Assembly (NCBI RefSeq): GCF_003987335.1
Contig: NZ_PIPK01000003.1
Location: forward strand, 1-64,000
Length of the DNA stretch: 64,000 nt
Origin: Aliidiomarina maris
Lineage (GTDB): Bacteria > Pseudomonadota > Gammaproteobacteria > Enterobacterales > Alteromonadaceae
Direction of reading: 5' to 3'
The translations under genes and the position numbers were made by a program. The notes below the pieces were generated by a model. It saw nothing but the letters and a program-made list of their open reading frames with translations. It was not told the DNA's origin and made no database searches. The stretch's first letter is position 1. Each line of letters opens with the position of its first letter. Positions 48,756-58,789 of this stretch are shown here, piece after piece.

Positions 48756-49149
48756 GCTGTATTACCTCTGCAATTGGGGCGGGAATCGCCACCGGTTTCA
48801 TCTGTTGAATGCTAACACACGCCGCTTTGACGTATGCGGTACATAAAAGTTGCTGGTGTTGATTAAAAATCTGTTGTTCAAACGCGACGGTTGCCCGTTT
48901 CACCTGAGTTACCTTAGTACAAATGTTAAGCAAGTCGTTGAATCGCGCTGGCGCTCTCAAATCAAGCTCCACATGGCGCACCACAAACGCAGTGCCACTG
49001 TGCAGCCAACCGTCCTGTTCAATGCCAAGTGAACGCAACCATTCGGTGCGCCCGCGCTCGCAAAACTTTAGGTAATTGGCGTAGTAAACGATACCACCCG
49101 CGTCGGTGTCCTCATAATAGACCCGTACGGGCCATTCAAAAACCTGCAA
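48745..49149 (-). CDS. ybgC: Tol-Pal system-associated acyl-CoA thioesterase YbgC
   Basis: A 134-residue hotdog-fold 4-hydroxybenzoyl-CoA-type thioesterase. The catalytic Asp lies in [20 protein letters not shown], near residue 16, and [12 protein letters not shown] matches the family. It is the first gene of ybgC-tolQRAB-pal-cpoB. Its own promoter should be in the 49150-49260 region, but I cannot fix it. Confidence 0.95.
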   Translation of the reverse strand: MQVFEWPVRVYYEDTDAGGIVYYANYLKFCERGRTEWLRSLGIEQDGWLHSGTAFVVRHVELDLRAPARFNDLLNICTKVTQVKRATVAFEQQIFNQHQQLLCTAYVKAACVSIQQMKPVAIPAPIAEVIQRAT

Positions 49150-49461
49150 AATACGTCACTCGCTTGTTTGAATTGTTAATTTACTATACCCCATGCAGAA
49201 GGCCAATTTAAAGGCATCGCAAAAGCTTATTTTCGGCGTAAAAACTTAGTAAAACCTCGGGCTTAACCAGACATCAAAGCAAACCAATCAGGCGTGCATT
49301 TAGCCAGACTTTTATTAATTGTTCAATTATTCAGCTTGGATATATTTTCCATTATAAAACAGCTAGTTAACAAATACGTCGAGATTGATATGGTTAAAAA
49401 TCAAACTCAACAAACCAGTAACAGATTACTTTAATTAATGCGAGATGGGATTAATTCTCGT

Positions 49462-49489
49462 TTGAAACTGGTCAGCTCAGCGCTATAAT
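49462..49489 (+). promoter_or_regulatory. Promoter of the candidate small RNA
   Basis: TTGAAA (49462-49467), a 16-bp spacer and the consensus TATAAT (49484-49489) form a strong sigma-70 promoter on the plus strand. No coding frame starts downstream before the terminator at 49605. Confidence 0.7.
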
Positions 49490-49495
49490 AAGCAC

Positions 49496-49631
49496 ATCTT
49501 TCAGGGGGAAACGTTGGAAACAGACCTGAAATGCGGATTTCTTAAGAATTGTTGTCGCACTTCTTAATGTAGTTCCTGGATTTATTCCTCCTTGTTGTTG
49601 TTTTGCCCGCTCACTGAGCGGGCTTTTTTTT
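49496..49631 (+). ncRNA. Candidate intergenic small RNA, about 135 nt
   Basis: The stretch runs from the expected start after a strong promoter to a strong Rho-independent terminator and contains no plausible ORF with a ribosome site. It can form a 5' stem TTTCAGG/CCTGAAA with a loop that exposes GGGGGA and TTGGAA, a second stem TTAAGAA/TTCTTAA with a 12-nt loop, a single-stranded CU-rich tail containing CCTCCTT (complementary to ribosome sites), and then the terminator hairpin. Four GGA motifs are present (two in the first loop), which could suggest CsrA binding, fewer than in known CsrB/RsmY RNAs. It lies in the 519-bp gap between ybgC and ruvB, both on the minus strand; 49150-49461 holds nothing else I can recognise. 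No known RNA family is identified. Confidence 0.6.
49605..49631 (+). terminator. Rho-independent terminator of the candidate small RNA
   Basis: GCCCGCTC-ACT-GAGCGGGC followed by eight T on the plus strand. The minus strand has no T-run after the hairpin, so it does not serve ruvB. Confidence 0.9.
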
Positions 49632-49668
49632 GCCCGCTATGTTGATAGCAAAAACAGACAACAAGCTG

Positions 49669-50670
49669 TTACGCTTTGGTTAAGCCAAAGTGTTGGTAAG
49701 CGTGCTGAGTTGCGATACGCCCGCGTGGGGTGCGCTGAATAAAGCCTTGCTGAATTAAAAATGGCTCCAGCACATCTTCAATGGTGTCTTTTTCCTCACC
49801 AATGGCCGCCGCCAGATTGTCCAAGCCAACTGGGCCGCCCATAAACTTTTCCATAATCGCCAGCATCAGCTTACGGTCCATGTAATCAAAACCCGCTTTA
49901 TCGACATCTACCATGTCGAGTGCCGCCGCCGCGACCTCACGATTGATCACGCCATCGGCGCGCACCTCCGCGTAGTCACGCACGCGGCGTAATAGGCGGT
50001 TAGCAATTCTGGGGGTGCCGCGTGAACGTGCCGCAACCTCATGCGCGCCTGCTTGATCCATGTTTAAATTAAGATAGTCTGCCGAACGCTGCACTATGCT
50101 AGTGAGCTCTTCCACTGAGTAGAATTCTAAGCGCTGTACAATGCCAAAGCGATCCCGCAGCGGCGAGGTCAAGGCGCCAGCGCGTGTGGTTGCACCCACT
50201 AAAGTAAAAGGCGGTAAGTCCAGCTTGATGGAGCGCGCCGCTGGGCCCTCACCAATCATGATATCGAGCTGATAGTCTTCCATAGCAGGGTAAAGAATTT
50301 CTTCTACCACAGGGCTTAAACGGTGTATCTCATCAATAAACAGCACATCGTTTTCTTCCAAATTGGTAAGCAAGGCAGCGAGATCGCCGGCCTTTTCTAA
50401 CACAGGCCCAGACGTGGTTTTAATCGACACCTGCATTTCATTGGCAATAATATTCGCCAACGTGGTTTTACCCAGCCCCGGCGGGCCAAAAATAAGCACA
50501 TGATCAAGTGCGTCACTGCGCTTGCGCGCCGCCTCAATATAGATGCTCATTTGCTCAACGACATGCGCCTGGCCGGTGTAATCGGCCAATAACTTGGGGC
50601 GTATGGCGCGGTCGATGATCTCATCTTCCTGAGTCGCCCGCCCTTGAACCATGCGGTCAGCTTCTATCAT
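49669..50670 (-). CDS. ruvB: Holliday junction branch migration helicase RuvB
   Basis: A 333-residue AAA+ ATPase that drives branch migration with RuvA during recombinational repair. Walker A is [12 protein letters not shown] (about 60), Walker B is [10 protein letters not shown], sensor 1 is [12 protein letters not shown] and the C-terminal winged helix contains [13 protein letters not shown]. Length is normal (E. coli 336). It lies 15 bp after ruvA. Confidence 0.97.
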   Translation of the reverse strand: MIEADRMVQGRATQEDEIIDRAIRPKLLADYTGQAHVVEQMSIYIEAARKRSDALDHVLIFGPPGLGKTTLANIIANEMQVSIKTTSGPVLEKAGDLAALLTNLEENDVLFIDEIHRLSPVVEEILYPAMEDYQLDIMIGEGPAARSIKLDLPPFTLVGATTRAGALTSPLRDRFGIVQRLEFYSVEELTSIVQRSADYLNLNMDQAGAHEVAARSRGTPRIANRLLRRVRDYAEVRADGVINREVAAAALDMVDVDKAGFDYMDRKLMLAIMEKFMGGPVGLDNLAAAIGEEKDTIEDVLEPFLIQQGFIQRTPRGRIATQHAYQHFGLTKA

Positions 50671-50685
50671 GTTTGCATCTCCAAC

Positions 50686-51297
50686 TTACACCATGGACTT
50701 CAAGGCTTGACGAATAATAGCCTCAGAATCCATGTCGGCCTTCGCCACTTGCTTGACCGCCTTTTCTGCCTGCGCTGGTTTATAGCCAAGCGCCAATAAT
50801 GCGCTTAGGGCATCGTCCAGCGGGTTCTCAACGCTGACCATTAAAGCAGGTTCAGGGTCGCTGCTACTCGGATCAAAGCCCGCATTGGCGCCAAAATCTT
50901 TAAGTCGGTCGCGCATTTCAATCACTAAGCGTTCCGCGGTCTTTTTGCCTACGCCAGGTATCTTGACCAATGTCGACACATCACCTTGCTGCACGCTGGC
51001 AACAAACTGCCCTGCCGACATGCCGGACATAATCGCCAGTGCCATTTTCGGGCCCACACCTTGGGCTTTAATGAGCTGCCGAAACAACGCGCGCTCGTTC
51101 AGGGTATTAAAACCAAACAGTAGTTGCGCATCTTCGCGCACCACAAAGTGCGTCCACAATGCGACCGTTTGTCCCACTGCAGGCAATTCGAAAAAGCAGC
51201 TCATTGGTAGCTGTATTTCGTAACCAACCCCTTGTACGTCAACGAGTAAGTCGGGGGCTTGTTTGTAAACAATAACGCCTTCTATACGGCCTATCAT
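50686..51297 (-). CDS. ruvA: Holliday junction branch migration complex subunit RuvA
   Basis: A 203-residue protein that binds four-way DNA junctions as a tetramer and recruits RuvB. The OB-fold N-terminal domain starts [20 protein letters not shown]; helix-hairpin-helix motifs appear at [13 protein letters not shown] and [18 protein letters not shown]; the C-terminal RuvB-binding domain is [20 protein letters not shown]. It lies 87 bp after ruvC. Confidence 0.96.
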   Translation of the reverse strand: MIGRIEGVIVYKQAPDLLVDVQGVGYEIQLPMSCFFELPAVGQTVALWTHFVVREDAQLLFGFNTLNERALFRQLIKAQGVGPKMALAIMSGMSAGQFVASVQQGDVSTLVKIPGVGKKTAERLVIEMRDRLKDFGANAGFDPSSSDPEPALMVSVENPLDDALSALLALGYKPAQAEKAVKQVAKADMDSEAIIRQALKSMV

Positions 51298-51384
51298 GCC
51301 AAGTCCTTGTTGATTTCAATTCAGCGCCGGTAAGCGGCTAGATTTGCTGATTGGAGGCAGCCATCAGCATACCCCAACCTTTGG

Positions 51385-51918
51385 TTAGCGCAAGCGCCTA
51401 CGGACGGTTTTACGCGCAGCACCCGCCATTGAGACTAAACTTTGACGGGTATGACAATGGCAAATGGCAACGGCTAACGCATCAGCGGCATCCGCTTGGG
51501 GCGTCACCGGTAGCTTTAACATTTGCACCACCATGTGCTGCACCTGAGTTTTGTCGGCACCACCGGTACCTACCACGGCTTGCTTGATTTGGCGTGCAGA
51601 GTATTCGGCGACCACTAAATCGTGACGCGCAGCTGCCACAATCGCCGCGCCACGCGCTTGCCCAAGTTTGAGGGCTGAATCAGGATTGCGCGCCATAAAC
51701 ACTTGCTCAATGGCGAACTCAGTTGGTTGAAACTGTGCGATGAGCTCGGCGACGCCATCGTGAATAATGCGCAAACGCTCGCCGAGGGGTTTATCTTCGT
51801 TCGCTTTGACAATGCGAATACAGCCGCTACCTAAATACTCGATTCGACTTCCGGTTTGCTTGACTAAACCATAGCCGGTCAAGCGTGAACCAGGGTCGAT
51901 GCCGAGTATAATGGCCAC
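51385..51918 (-). CDS. ruvC: Holliday junction endonuclease RuvC
   Basis: A 177-residue RNase H-fold resolvase that cuts the junction symmetrically. The four acidic residues are in [16 protein letters not shown] (Asp7), EFAIEQVFM (Glu near 67), and [14 protein letters not shown] (two Asp near 140). It begins 10 bp after aspS. In many gammaproteobacteria yebC lies between aspS and ruvC; it is absent here. Confidence 0.96.
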   Translation of the reverse strand: MAIILGIDPGSRLTGYGLVKQTGSRIEYLGSGCIRIVKANEDKPLGERLRIIHDGVAELIAQFQPTEFAIEQVFMARNPDSALKLGQARGAAIVAAARHDLVVAEYSARQIKQAVVGTGGADKTQVQHMVVQMLKLPVTPQADAADALAVAICHCHTRQSLVSMAGAARKTVRRRLR

Positions 51919-51928
51919 GGCTAACGCC

Positions 51929-53695
51929 TTAGCCCTGCTTAGTGTCGTTCAGTGCAATACCAAGCTCAGCTAAAGCCGCAGGGTTTGCTGCACCCGGCGC
52001 GTCGGTCAATGGGCACGCTGCCGTAGTAGTTTTCGGGAATGCAATCACGTCACGAATTGAGCTTGCACCCACCATCAGCATCACCAAGCGGTCAAGACCA
52101 AAAGCTAAGCCCGCATGCGGTGGGGTGCCGTACTTCAAAGCATCCAGTAAGAAACCAAACTTCTCACGTGCTTCTTCATCACTGATGCCTAGAATTCTAA
52201 ATACCGCAGCCTGCATGGATTGCTCGTGAATACGCACCGAACCACCACCTACTTCCACACCGTTAAGTACCATGTCGTAGGCGTTTGATAAGGTGCCTTC
52301 AGGGTTCGCTTCCAACTCAGTACTGCTCACGCCTACTGGCGCTGTAAACGGATGGTGCAACGCAAACAAACCTTCATCAGTGGCTTCAAACATCGGGAAG
52401 TCAACCACCCATAATGGGCGCCAGCCTTCAGCCACTAGGTTCAGGTCTTCGCCTAACTTTAAGCGCAATGCGCCAAGGGCCTCAGATACCACGGTTTGGT
52501 TGTCCGCGCCGAAGAACAGGATATCACCGTCCGCCGCTTCCACGCGTGCCAATAACGCATCAAGTTCTGCATCTGGAATAAACTTCAAAATAGGTGACTG
52601 CAAACCGTCGCGGCCAGCATTCATATCGTTGACTTTGACCCAAGCTAAACCTTTCGCACCATAGATTTCGACAAACTTGGCATAGTCGTCGATATTCTTA
52701 CGGCTCAATTGCGCCGCTGCACCTGGTACTTTGATCACCGCCACACGCCCTTTCGGGTCGTTGGCAGGGCCTGAAAACACTTTAAACTCAACGTCTTTAA
52801 GAATATCAGCGACATCGACTAGCTCAAGCGGGTTACGCAAATCCGGCTTGTCTGAGCCAAAGCGACGCATCGCTTCGCTATAAGGCATAGTTGGGAAGTC
52901 GCCGAGCTCGACATCCAGCATGTCGTTAAACAACTGGCGTACCAATTTCTCTGTCACTTCACGCACTTGCTCTGCGCTCATAAATGACGTTTCGATATCA
53001 ATTTGAGTAAATTCAGGCTGACGGTCTGCGCGTAAGTCTTCATCGCGGAAACACTTCACGATTTGATAATAACGGTCAAAGCCTGACATCATCAGCAATT
53101 GCTTAAATAGCTGCGGCGACTGTGGCAGCGCGAAAAACTTGCCTTTGTGCGTGCGGCTCGGCACTAAGTAGTCACGTGCGCCTTCTGGGGTTGCGCGGGT
53201 TAACATCGGTGTTTCGATGTCTAAAAAGCCGTTATCGTCTAAAAAGCGACGGACTGAGCTTGCTACTTTTGCACGGAATTGCAGGCGCTGATTCATCAGC
53301 GGACGGCGTAAATCAATATAGCGATAGCGTAAACGCTGCTCCTCGCTGACTTCGCTATTAAAGTCGATAGGAAGCGGCTCTGAGCGGCTTAAAATGGTCA
53401 GTTCTGTGGCAATAATTTCGACTTTACCCGTCGCCATGCTGTCATTCACTTGGCTCTCAGGGCGGTTCTTCACGGTGCCTTGAATTTGAATACAAAACTC
53501 TTGGCGCAAGCTATCAGCATGCTCAATGGCCGCAGTTTGCTGTGGGTCGAATACCACTTGCACTACGCCTTCACGATCGCGCATATCAATGAATATTACC
53601 CCGCCTAAATCACGGCGACGGTTGACCCAACCAGCTAAGGTTACCTGTTGTCCGGTTAAGGTTTCATTGACTTGTCCACAATAATGGCTGCGCAT
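51929..53695 (-). CDS. aspS: Aspartate-tRNA ligase
   Basis: A 588-residue class II synthetase of the bacterial type. The N-terminal OB fold reads MRSHYCGQ then [20 protein letters not shown]; class II motif 2 is [16 protein letters not shown]; the bacterial GAD insertion follows; motif 3 is [13 protein letters not shown]. The ATG at 53695 matches the E. coli start and has AGGA 8 nt upstream; the longer frame adds three residues (MIS). It is the first gene of aspS-ruvCAB. Confidence 0.97.
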   Translation of the reverse strand: MRSHYCGQVNETLTGQQVTLAGWVNRRRDLGGVIFIDMRDREGVVQVVFDPQQTAAIEHADSLRQEFCIQIQGTVKNRPESQVNDSMATGKVEIIATELTILSRSEPLPIDFNSEVSEEQRLRYRYIDLRRPLMNQRLQFRAKVASSVRRFLDDNGFLDIETPMLTRATPEGARDYLVPSRTHKGKFFALPQSPQLFKQLLMMSGFDRYYQIVKCFRDEDLRADRQPEFTQIDIETSFMSAEQVREVTEKLVRQLFNDMLDVELGDFPTMPYSEAMRRFGSDKPDLRNPLELVDVADILKDVEFKVFSGPANDPKGRVAVIKVPGAAAQLSRKNIDDYAKFVEIYGAKGLAWVKVNDMNAGRDGLQSPILKFIPDAELDALLARVEAADGDILFFGADNQTVVSEALGALRLKLGEDLNLVAEGWRPLWVVDFPMFEATDEGLFALHHPFTAPVGVSSTELEANPEGTLSNAYDMVLNGVEVGGGSVRIHEQSMQAAVFRILGISDEEAREKFGFLLDALKYGTPPHAGLAFGLDRLVMLMVGASSIRDVIAFPKTTTAACPLTDAPGAANPAALAELGIALNDTKQG

Positions 53696-53804
53696 GCTAA
53701 TCATCCTGTCGTAATATGCTGTTAAAGGCGTTCAAATTAAGGCGACCTAGTATATAGAACTGAGCTTAAATGTCATCACTGTCGATGTCTGCTTTCGGTG
53801 ACTG

Positions 53805-53840
53805 CTCCCCGTCCTAGCGCTAAAGCGCCACGGGCGAGGC
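53805..53840 (-). mobile_element. Right-end hairpin of an IS200/IS605-type element
   Basis: On the minus strand, just past the TnpB remnant, CCCGT (with ACGGG at the far arm) encloses a second GCGC-TTTA-GCGC stem, preceded by GAAGCCTCG and followed by GGGGAGCAGTCAC. This layout matches the right ends of IS605-group elements, which also form the 3' scaffold of the omega RNA. The neighbouring aspS promoter region begins just beyond. Confidence 0.6.
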
Positions 53841-53850
53841 TTCCAACTTC

Positions 53851-54393
53851 TCAGGCAGCAACTGGTTCGTGACCAGATTGACGCTTGCCTCCATTGGCAG
53901 AGACCGACAGTCCTGCGGCCTTTAATGTCAAAATACCCTGCGCTCGAATGTTCAGCGCAGCATTAAGGTCTCGATTATGCCTGATTAAACAAGCAGGACA
54001 CTGCCAGTCGCGCACTTTAAGCGACAACGCTTCCAGCTTGTGTCCGCAGAAAGAGCAGGTCTTTGAGCTGGCAAACCATTGATCAATTTTAACCAGATGC
54101 TTGCCTTGCTCTTTGGCTTTGTACTCCAGCTTTTGAATCAAGCCTGACCAACTGGCATCGGCAATGTGCTTGGACAATTTCCTGTTCTTCAGCATGTTTT
54201 TGACTTTCAGTGTCTCGACAATCACCGCTTGGTTTTCGTCAATAAGTTGCCGAGACAGTGTGATGCTTTTCAGTTTTCCTTCAACCTTGCGGTGAATACG
54301 CGCCTTGATAGGATCCATCTTTGGGATTTTGATCCAATTATCACTGCAATCAAAGTGATAGGTGCGCGCAGGTGGCGCAGCATGCGAACACAA
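53851..54393 (-). pseudogene. tnpB: Decayed TnpB (IS200/IS605-group OrfB) with an internal deletion
   Basis: A 180-codon open frame holding pieces of TnpB, an RNA-guided nuclease of about 370-400 residues. The piece NWIKIPKMDPIKARIHR to KSITLSR matches the wedge region; the sequence then jumps to VIVETLKVKNMLKNRKLSK, SWSGLIQKLEYKAKEQGKH, the zinc-finger cysteines (CSFC, CPAC) and RHNRDLNAALNI with the third RuvC Asp. The segment with the first RuvC Asp (usual GIDLG) is missing, and so is the N-terminus, so it cannot cleave DNA. The frame remains open across the join, suggesting an in-frame deletion of more than 100 codons. No TnpA is nearby. Confidence 0.85.
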
Positions 54394-54506
54394 ACAACTC
54401 GAATTAAAGCCTGTTTCACAAGGTACCGCCTGAGCGACTGACTGGTTGCCGCTGCAACCATCAGGTACAATAGAGGTTAATATTTCTTGGTTATTTTCTC
54501 ACTGTT

Positions 54507-55259
54507 ATGACAGATAGCGCAAATAAAACTCATGATCGTATTTACGCGACGCCACATGCCGAGGTCGCAGACTTCAGTTTCGACGAGCGCGTTGCGCAAG
54601 TATTTCCAGACATGATTAACCGTTCAGTGCCGGGTTACGCCACTATGGTGCATGGGATTGGGCGCTTAACCGCTCGCTATGCACAATCTGGCACTGTGTT
54701 ATACGACCTGGGTTGTTCACTCGGGGCAGCGACGTTAGCGATGAAGCAAAATAATAGCGCCGAAAACTGCCTTATCGTCGGTCTGGATAGTTCTAAAGCT
54801 ATGGTGGAACGCTGCCAAACTCACGTGAATGCGTTTCGCGGCAATACGCCGGTTGAAATTCGCCTCGCCGATATTCTGACCGCCGACTACGAACCTTGCT
54901 CAGTGGTGGTGCTTAATTTCACGTTGCAATTCATTGACCCAGATATGCGATATGCGTTACTTGAGCGTTTATATCAGGCACTGGTGCCAGGTGGCATTTT
55001 GATTCTATCGGAAAAAATTCGCGCCGATGACGCAACCAATGATGCGCTGCTGATTGACCTGCATCATGAATTTAAGCGTGATAACGGTTACAGCGAGTTG
55101 GAAATTAGCCAAAAGCGCGCCGCGATTGAGAATGTGATGCGCCTGAACACCCTGCCAGAGCATATTGAGCGTCTGCAAGCTATTGGTTTCAGTCATATTG
55201 ATAACTGGTACCGGTGCTATAACTTCACCTCGATGTTTGCAATCAAAGGGCACAACTGA
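54507..55259 (+). CDS. cmoA: Carboxy-S-adenosyl-L-methionine synthase CmoA
   Basis: A 250-residue SAM-dependent enzyme that converts SAM and prephenate to carboxy-SAM, used by CmoB to modify wobble uridine 34 of tRNAs. Segments match E. coli CmoA: DERVAQVFPDMINRSVPGY, YDLGCSLGAATL, VVLNFTLQFIDP, LSEKIRADDA, HHEFKRDNGYSELEISQKR. Length is normal (E. coli 247). cmoB follows 7-10 bp downstream. Confidence 0.97.
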   Translation: MTDSANKTHDRIYATPHAEVADFSFDERVAQVFPDMINRSVPGYATMVHGIGRLTARYAQSGTVLYDLGCSLGAATLAMKQNNSAENCLIVGLDSSKAMVERCQTHVNAFRGNTPVEIRLADILTADYEPCSVVVLNFTLQFIDPDMRYALLERLYQALVPGGILILSEKIRADDATNDALLIDLHHEFKRDNGYSELEISQKRAAIENVMRLNTLPEHIERLQAIGFSHIDNWYRCYNFTSMFAIKGHN

Positions 55260-55269
55260 CACCGCTATG

Positions 55270-56247
55270 ATGATTGATTATTCAAATTTTTATGCACGCA
55301 TTGCGCACAGCCCATTACGCGATTGGCTACAAACTTTGCCCAAGCAAGTTGCCGACTGGCAGCAGCAACAATTACATGGTGACTTCGGTCAGTGGGCGAA
55401 AACTTTGCGCTTACTGCCAGAGGTAGAACCCAGCGAGGTAGACCTGCAAAATCGGGTCAAATTTGGGGTCGAGAGCGATATTCAGCCAGGGGATGCAGCA
55501 AAACTTCAAGGTTTGCTGCAACAATTTAAACCTTGGCGCAAAGGACCATTCGATTTATTTGGAATGTCAATTGATACCGAATGGCGCTCGGACTGGAAAT
55601 GGGATCGCGTCGCGCCCCATTTAGATAGTTTGCAGGATCGCCACGTATTAGACATAGGTTGCGGCAGTGGCTACCACCTTTGGCGAATGAAAGGTGCGGG
55701 TGCAAAAATGGCGGTGGGTATCGACCCAGGTCAGCTTTTTATCATGCAATTCAAAGCGATCCAAAAATACGCCCCTCAAGCCATAACAAATGATGTAGAG
55801 CTTTTGCCTTTAGGGGTTGATGACCTGCCAAAGCTTCAAGTTTTTGATACGGTTTTTAGTATGGGCGTCTTGTACCATCGACGCTCCCCAATTGAATTCC
55901 TCACGCAATGCCGCGACCAATTGCGTAAAGACGGACAGTTAGTGCTGGAAACCTTGGTGATCCAAGGTGATGAATACAGCGTACTGATGCCTGAGGATCG
56001 CTATGCGCAAATGCGCAATGTCTGGTTTTTGCCAAGTACAGCAGCACTGTGTTTATGGTTGCGACGATGTGGGTTTAAAGACATCCAAGTGGTTGATTTG
56101 AATCGCACAAGTGTTGAGGAGCAGCGGGCTACAGCGTGGATGGAGAATCAATCTTTAGTAGATTTTCTTGATCCAAAAGATACATCTAAGACTATTGAAG
56201 GATATCCCGCACCATTACGTGCGGTAATCACGGCCCGCAGAATCTGA
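55270..56247 (+). CDS. cmoB: tRNA U34 carboxymethyltransferase CmoB
   Basis: A 325-residue methyltransferase-fold enzyme that transfers the carboxymethyl group from carboxy-SAM to 5-hydroxyuridine in tRNA to give cmo5U. It follows E. coli CmoB: WRKGPFDLFGMSIDTEWRSD, LDIGCGSGYHLWRM, GIDPGQLF, SMGVLYHRRSP, DRYAQMRNVWFLPS, SLVDFLDPKDTSKTIEGYPAP. The ATG at 55270 matches the family start (MIDYSNFY); an ATG directly before it (55267) is possible. The long upstream extension of the open frame overlaps cmoA and is not used. Confidence 0.96.
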   Translation: MIDYSNFYARIAHSPLRDWLQTLPKQVADWQQQQLHGDFGQWAKTLRLLPEVEPSEVDLQNRVKFGVESDIQPGDAAKLQGLLQQFKPWRKGPFDLFGMSIDTEWRSDWKWDRVAPHLDSLQDRHVLDIGCGSGYHLWRMKGAGAKMAVGIDPGQLFIMQFKAIQKYAPQAITNDVELLPLGVDDLPKLQVFDTVFSMGVLYHRRSPIEFLTQCRDQLRKDGQLVLETLVIQGDEYSVLMPEDRYAQMRNVWFLPSTAALCLWLRRCGFKDIQVVDLNRTSVEEQRATAWMENQSLVDFLDPKDTSKTIEGYPAPLRAVITARRI

Positions 56248-56305
56248 CAAACATCGATGCGGGCCCAGCAAGCCTGTTATACTCAGATGTTTGAAGGATT
56301 ACAAC

Positions 56306-57232
56306 GTGAGCGTGTACAGACCTAAAACCACCGTTGAACAGTGGCGCATTTTGCAAGCCGTTGTAGATTTCGGCGGCTATGCGCATGCTGCAGAGCAACT
56401 GAATAAGAGCCAGTCGTCGTTGAACCATGCGGTTGCTAAATTGCAGCAGGTGCTTGGCGTTCAGCTTCTAGAGGTGCGTGGTCGTAAAGCCTACCTGACC
56501 GATATTGGTGAGGTCATGTTACGTCGCTCCCGGCAGTTAACACAAACCATTACTGAGCTCGAACAGCTCGCAGACAATCTGCATTTCGGTTGGGAGCCAG
56601 AAGTTCGACTTGCAATTGAAATGGTGTGCAACCGTGCACCTATGCTGCCAGTTTTTGCTGATTTCAATCGCGAAAGCCGTGGCAGTCGATTGGTCATTGA
56701 CGACACCGTGCTCACGGGTACCCTTGAGCAAATTATTGAGCAGAGTGCCGACGTAGTGATTACCCACAATCTGCCAAAAGGCGTGTTAGGCGAGCCCTTT
56801 GGTGAGTTCCGCATGGAGTTGGTGTGTCACCCACAGCATGAACTTGCGACGCTGCCACAGCCGATTAAGCAAGCCGATTTACTCAACCACCTGCAGGTCG
56901 TGATTCGCGACACCGCGAGTAAGCCTGCTGAAACCTCAGGTTGGTTAAAAGCCGAACAACGCTGGACCGTTAGCCATTTTGACGAAGCCCTGCGTTTGGT
57001 CAAATCAGGCTTAGGTTTCTGCTGGTTGCCAACCTACATGACCGAACAAAGCATCGCCCGCGGTGAGCTTGCGCGTTTAATTATCGACGGCAGCTCACAT
57101 CGCAGCGGTTTACTTTATTTGGTGTTACCGAAAGGCGAGAAAACCGGCCCGTGCGCCAAGCTACTCGCCAACAAGTTACTGGAGATGAAGCCTCAAGTGG
57201 TATCCAACGTGGTTGAGTTGGGACAGGCTTAA
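56306..57232 (+). CDS. LysR family transcriptional regulator
   Basis: A 308-residue regulator. The N-terminal winged helix (WRILQAVVDFGGYAHAAEQL, NKSQSSLNHAVAKLQQVLGV, LLEVRGRKAYLT) is followed by a periplasmic-binding-protein-like effector domain. The GTG at 56306 has GAAGGA 7 nt upstream; the frame also opens with a TTG five codons before. It follows cmoB in the same direction by 58 bp but is not obviously related to tRNA modification, and no divergent target gene is present. The effector is unknown. Confidence 0.9.
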   Translation: MSVYRPKTTVEQWRILQAVVDFGGYAHAAEQLNKSQSSLNHAVAKLQQVLGVQLLEVRGRKAYLTDIGEVMLRRSRQLTQTITELEQLADNLHFGWEPEVRLAIEMVCNRAPMLPVFADFNRESRGSRLVIDDTVLTGTLEQIIEQSADVVITHNLPKGVLGEPFGEFRMELVCHPQHELATLPQPIKQADLLNHLQVVIRDTASKPAETSGWLKAEQRWTVSHFDEALRLVKSGLGFCWLPTYMTEQSIARGELARLIIDGSSHRSGLLYLVLPKGEKTGPCAKLLANKLLEMKPQVVSNVVELGQA

Positions 57233-57279
57233 CGCAGGCATTTGGTTTTCAGGCTTGCATGCAAGCTCGAAAACCAAGT

Positions 57280-57308
57280 AAAAAAGCGGCTCATGCAGCC
57301 GCTTTTTT
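57280..57308. terminator. Bidirectional terminator between the LysR gene and galU
   Basis: A perfect 12-bp stem AAAAAAGCGGCT-CATGC-AGCCGCTTTTTT gives a T6 run on either strand. A second stem (GGTTTTC/GAAAACC with inner GCTTGCATGCAAGC) lies just before it at about 57244-57276. Confidence 0.92.
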
Positions 57309-57344
57309 GTCACTGAGGTTTTGTTGGATCTCAACTGGCGTGCG

Positions 57345-58259
57345 CTACTTCACCCCGTTTAACCAAGCCGAGAACTCTTTACCCAACGCAGGGTGACGCT
57401 TAGCGTACTCGACAAATGCTTGTACATAGCCAAGCTTATTACCACAGTCATGGCTACGGCCTTTCATGTAATACGCATTGACTTGCTGCTTATCTAACAA
57501 CATCGCAATGGCGTCTGTGAGCTGGATCTCGTTACCTGCACCCACTGGGGTAACTGCCAGTAGCGGCCATAGCTCACGGGTAAATACGTAGCGCCCAACC
57601 ACAGCTAAATCCGAAGGCGCGCTTTCTACGGGTGGCTTTTCTACCAACTCTTTAATCGGCGCTTGTTCCCCTGCGTTTAGCTCAACGCCGCCGATATCAG
57701 CAATACCATAACTACTGACTAGTTCCTTCGGTACCTTTTCCACCATCACCTGGCTGACTCCTTGCTTGGTGAAGCTAGTCACCATTTCTGCCAGGTTATC
57801 TTGCTTGAGATCAGAGGCCACATCGTCAATCAGAACGTCAGGTAGCACCACGGCAAAAGGCTCGTCACCCACTAGCGGGCGCGCGGTTAAGATTGCGTGT
57901 CCAAGGCCTTTAGCCACGCCCTGACGCACATGCATAATAGTCACACCAGGCGGACAAATGCTTTGTACTTCTTCGAGTAACTGACGTTTAACCCGGCTTT
58001 CCAGTGTAGCTTCTAATTCGAAGCTGGTGTCGAAGTGGTTCTCGATTGAGTTTTTACTCGAGTGGGTGACTAAGATAATTTCCGTTAACCCTGCTGCAGC
58101 ACACTCATTAACGATATATTGAATCAGTGGTTTATCCACCAGCGGCAACATTTCCTTGGGAATCGCCTTAGTTGCCGGCAGCATGCGTGTACCTAAGCCT
58201 GCCACGGGAATAATTACTTTGCTGACCTTTTGGCCTGACTGAGTCACAACTTCAGACAT
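57345..58259 (-). CDS. galU: UTP-glucose-1-phosphate uridylyltransferase
   Basis: A 304-residue enzyme that makes UDP-glucose for LPS, capsule and glycolipid synthesis. The nucleotide-binding start is [35 protein letters not shown], and [10 protein letters not shown] followed by [12 protein letters not shown] match the GalU family. The ATG at 58259 has AAAGGA 6 nt upstream. It is convergent with the LysR gene across a strong terminator. In E. coli galU lies beside rssB, and an rssB-like gene is one gene away here. Confidence 0.96.
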   Translation of the reverse strand: MSEVVTQSGQKVSKVIIPVAGLGTRMLPATKAIPKEMLPLVDKPLIQYIVNECAAAGLTEIILVTHSSKNSIENHFDTSFELEATLESRVKRQLLEEVQSICPPGVTIMHVRQGVAKGLGHAILTARPLVGDEPFAVVLPDVLIDDVASDLKQDNLAEMVTSFTKQGVSQVMVEKVPKELVSSYGIADIGGVELNAGEQAPIKELVEKPPVESAPSDLAVVGRYVFTRELWPLLAVTPVGAGNEIQLTDAIAMLLDKQQVNAYYMKGRSHDCGNKLGYVQAFVEYAKRHPALGKEFSAWLNGVK

Positions 58260-58430
58260 ATTCAATCCTTTATTTAATTCGATAACCTAGTATGAGGGCG
58301 CACAAGCGTTTGCTATTCGATGTAGAATGACCAATAGCGCATGCGCAACGCAGTTTGGTCAGTTTACCACTGACGGGCGCAAAAATGATATGATTGCAAT
58401 GTTTAAGCGTTGTAAGTTTTAGAGGTCAGA

Positions 58431-58766
58431 ATGAAATTTTATTTGAGTGCACGAAAAGTACCCGCATTAACGCCTTATCGGGCGACCCAGCGTGCGGTGA
58501 TTATTCAAATGGCCGCTCGCGCTATGCCATTACCGCGTCGCTATTTGACCAATACGCTTAAATTAGTGGTGCTGATTGCGCTATTCTGGCAATTGGTGAG
58601 TGTGGAAGGTTGGGGCTTACGGATCGTTGCGCTGCTCGCTGCAGGTCTTCTCTACCCCTTGCTACTGCATCCGCTGACGCTGAACCTGGCCCGTCCGTAT
58701 TTAGACGAAGCGGTCAAGGCTTACGAGGCGCAGCAGCGTGAGCAAGCAACGACAGATTCCGATTAA
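58431..58766 (+). CDS. Small membrane protein of unknown function (111 aa)
   Basis: A 111-residue protein with two closely spaced membrane helices (LKLVVLIALFWQLVSV and LRIVALLAAGLLYPLLLH), a basic N-terminal segment (RATQRAVIIQMAARAMPLPRR) and a charged C-terminal tail. Topology suggests both ends in the cytoplasm. It is preceded by AGAGGTCAGA close to the ATG. It lies between galU and the rssB-like gene, reading against both. I do not recognise the family. Confidence 0.72.
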   Translation: MKFYLSARKVPALTPYRATQRAVIIQMAARAMPLPRRYLTNTLKLVVLIALFWQLVSVEGWGLRIVALLAAGLLYPLLLHPLTLNLARPYLDEAVKAYEAQQREQATTDSD

Positions 58767-58789
58767 ACCGGACTGATGACCATTCGGTA

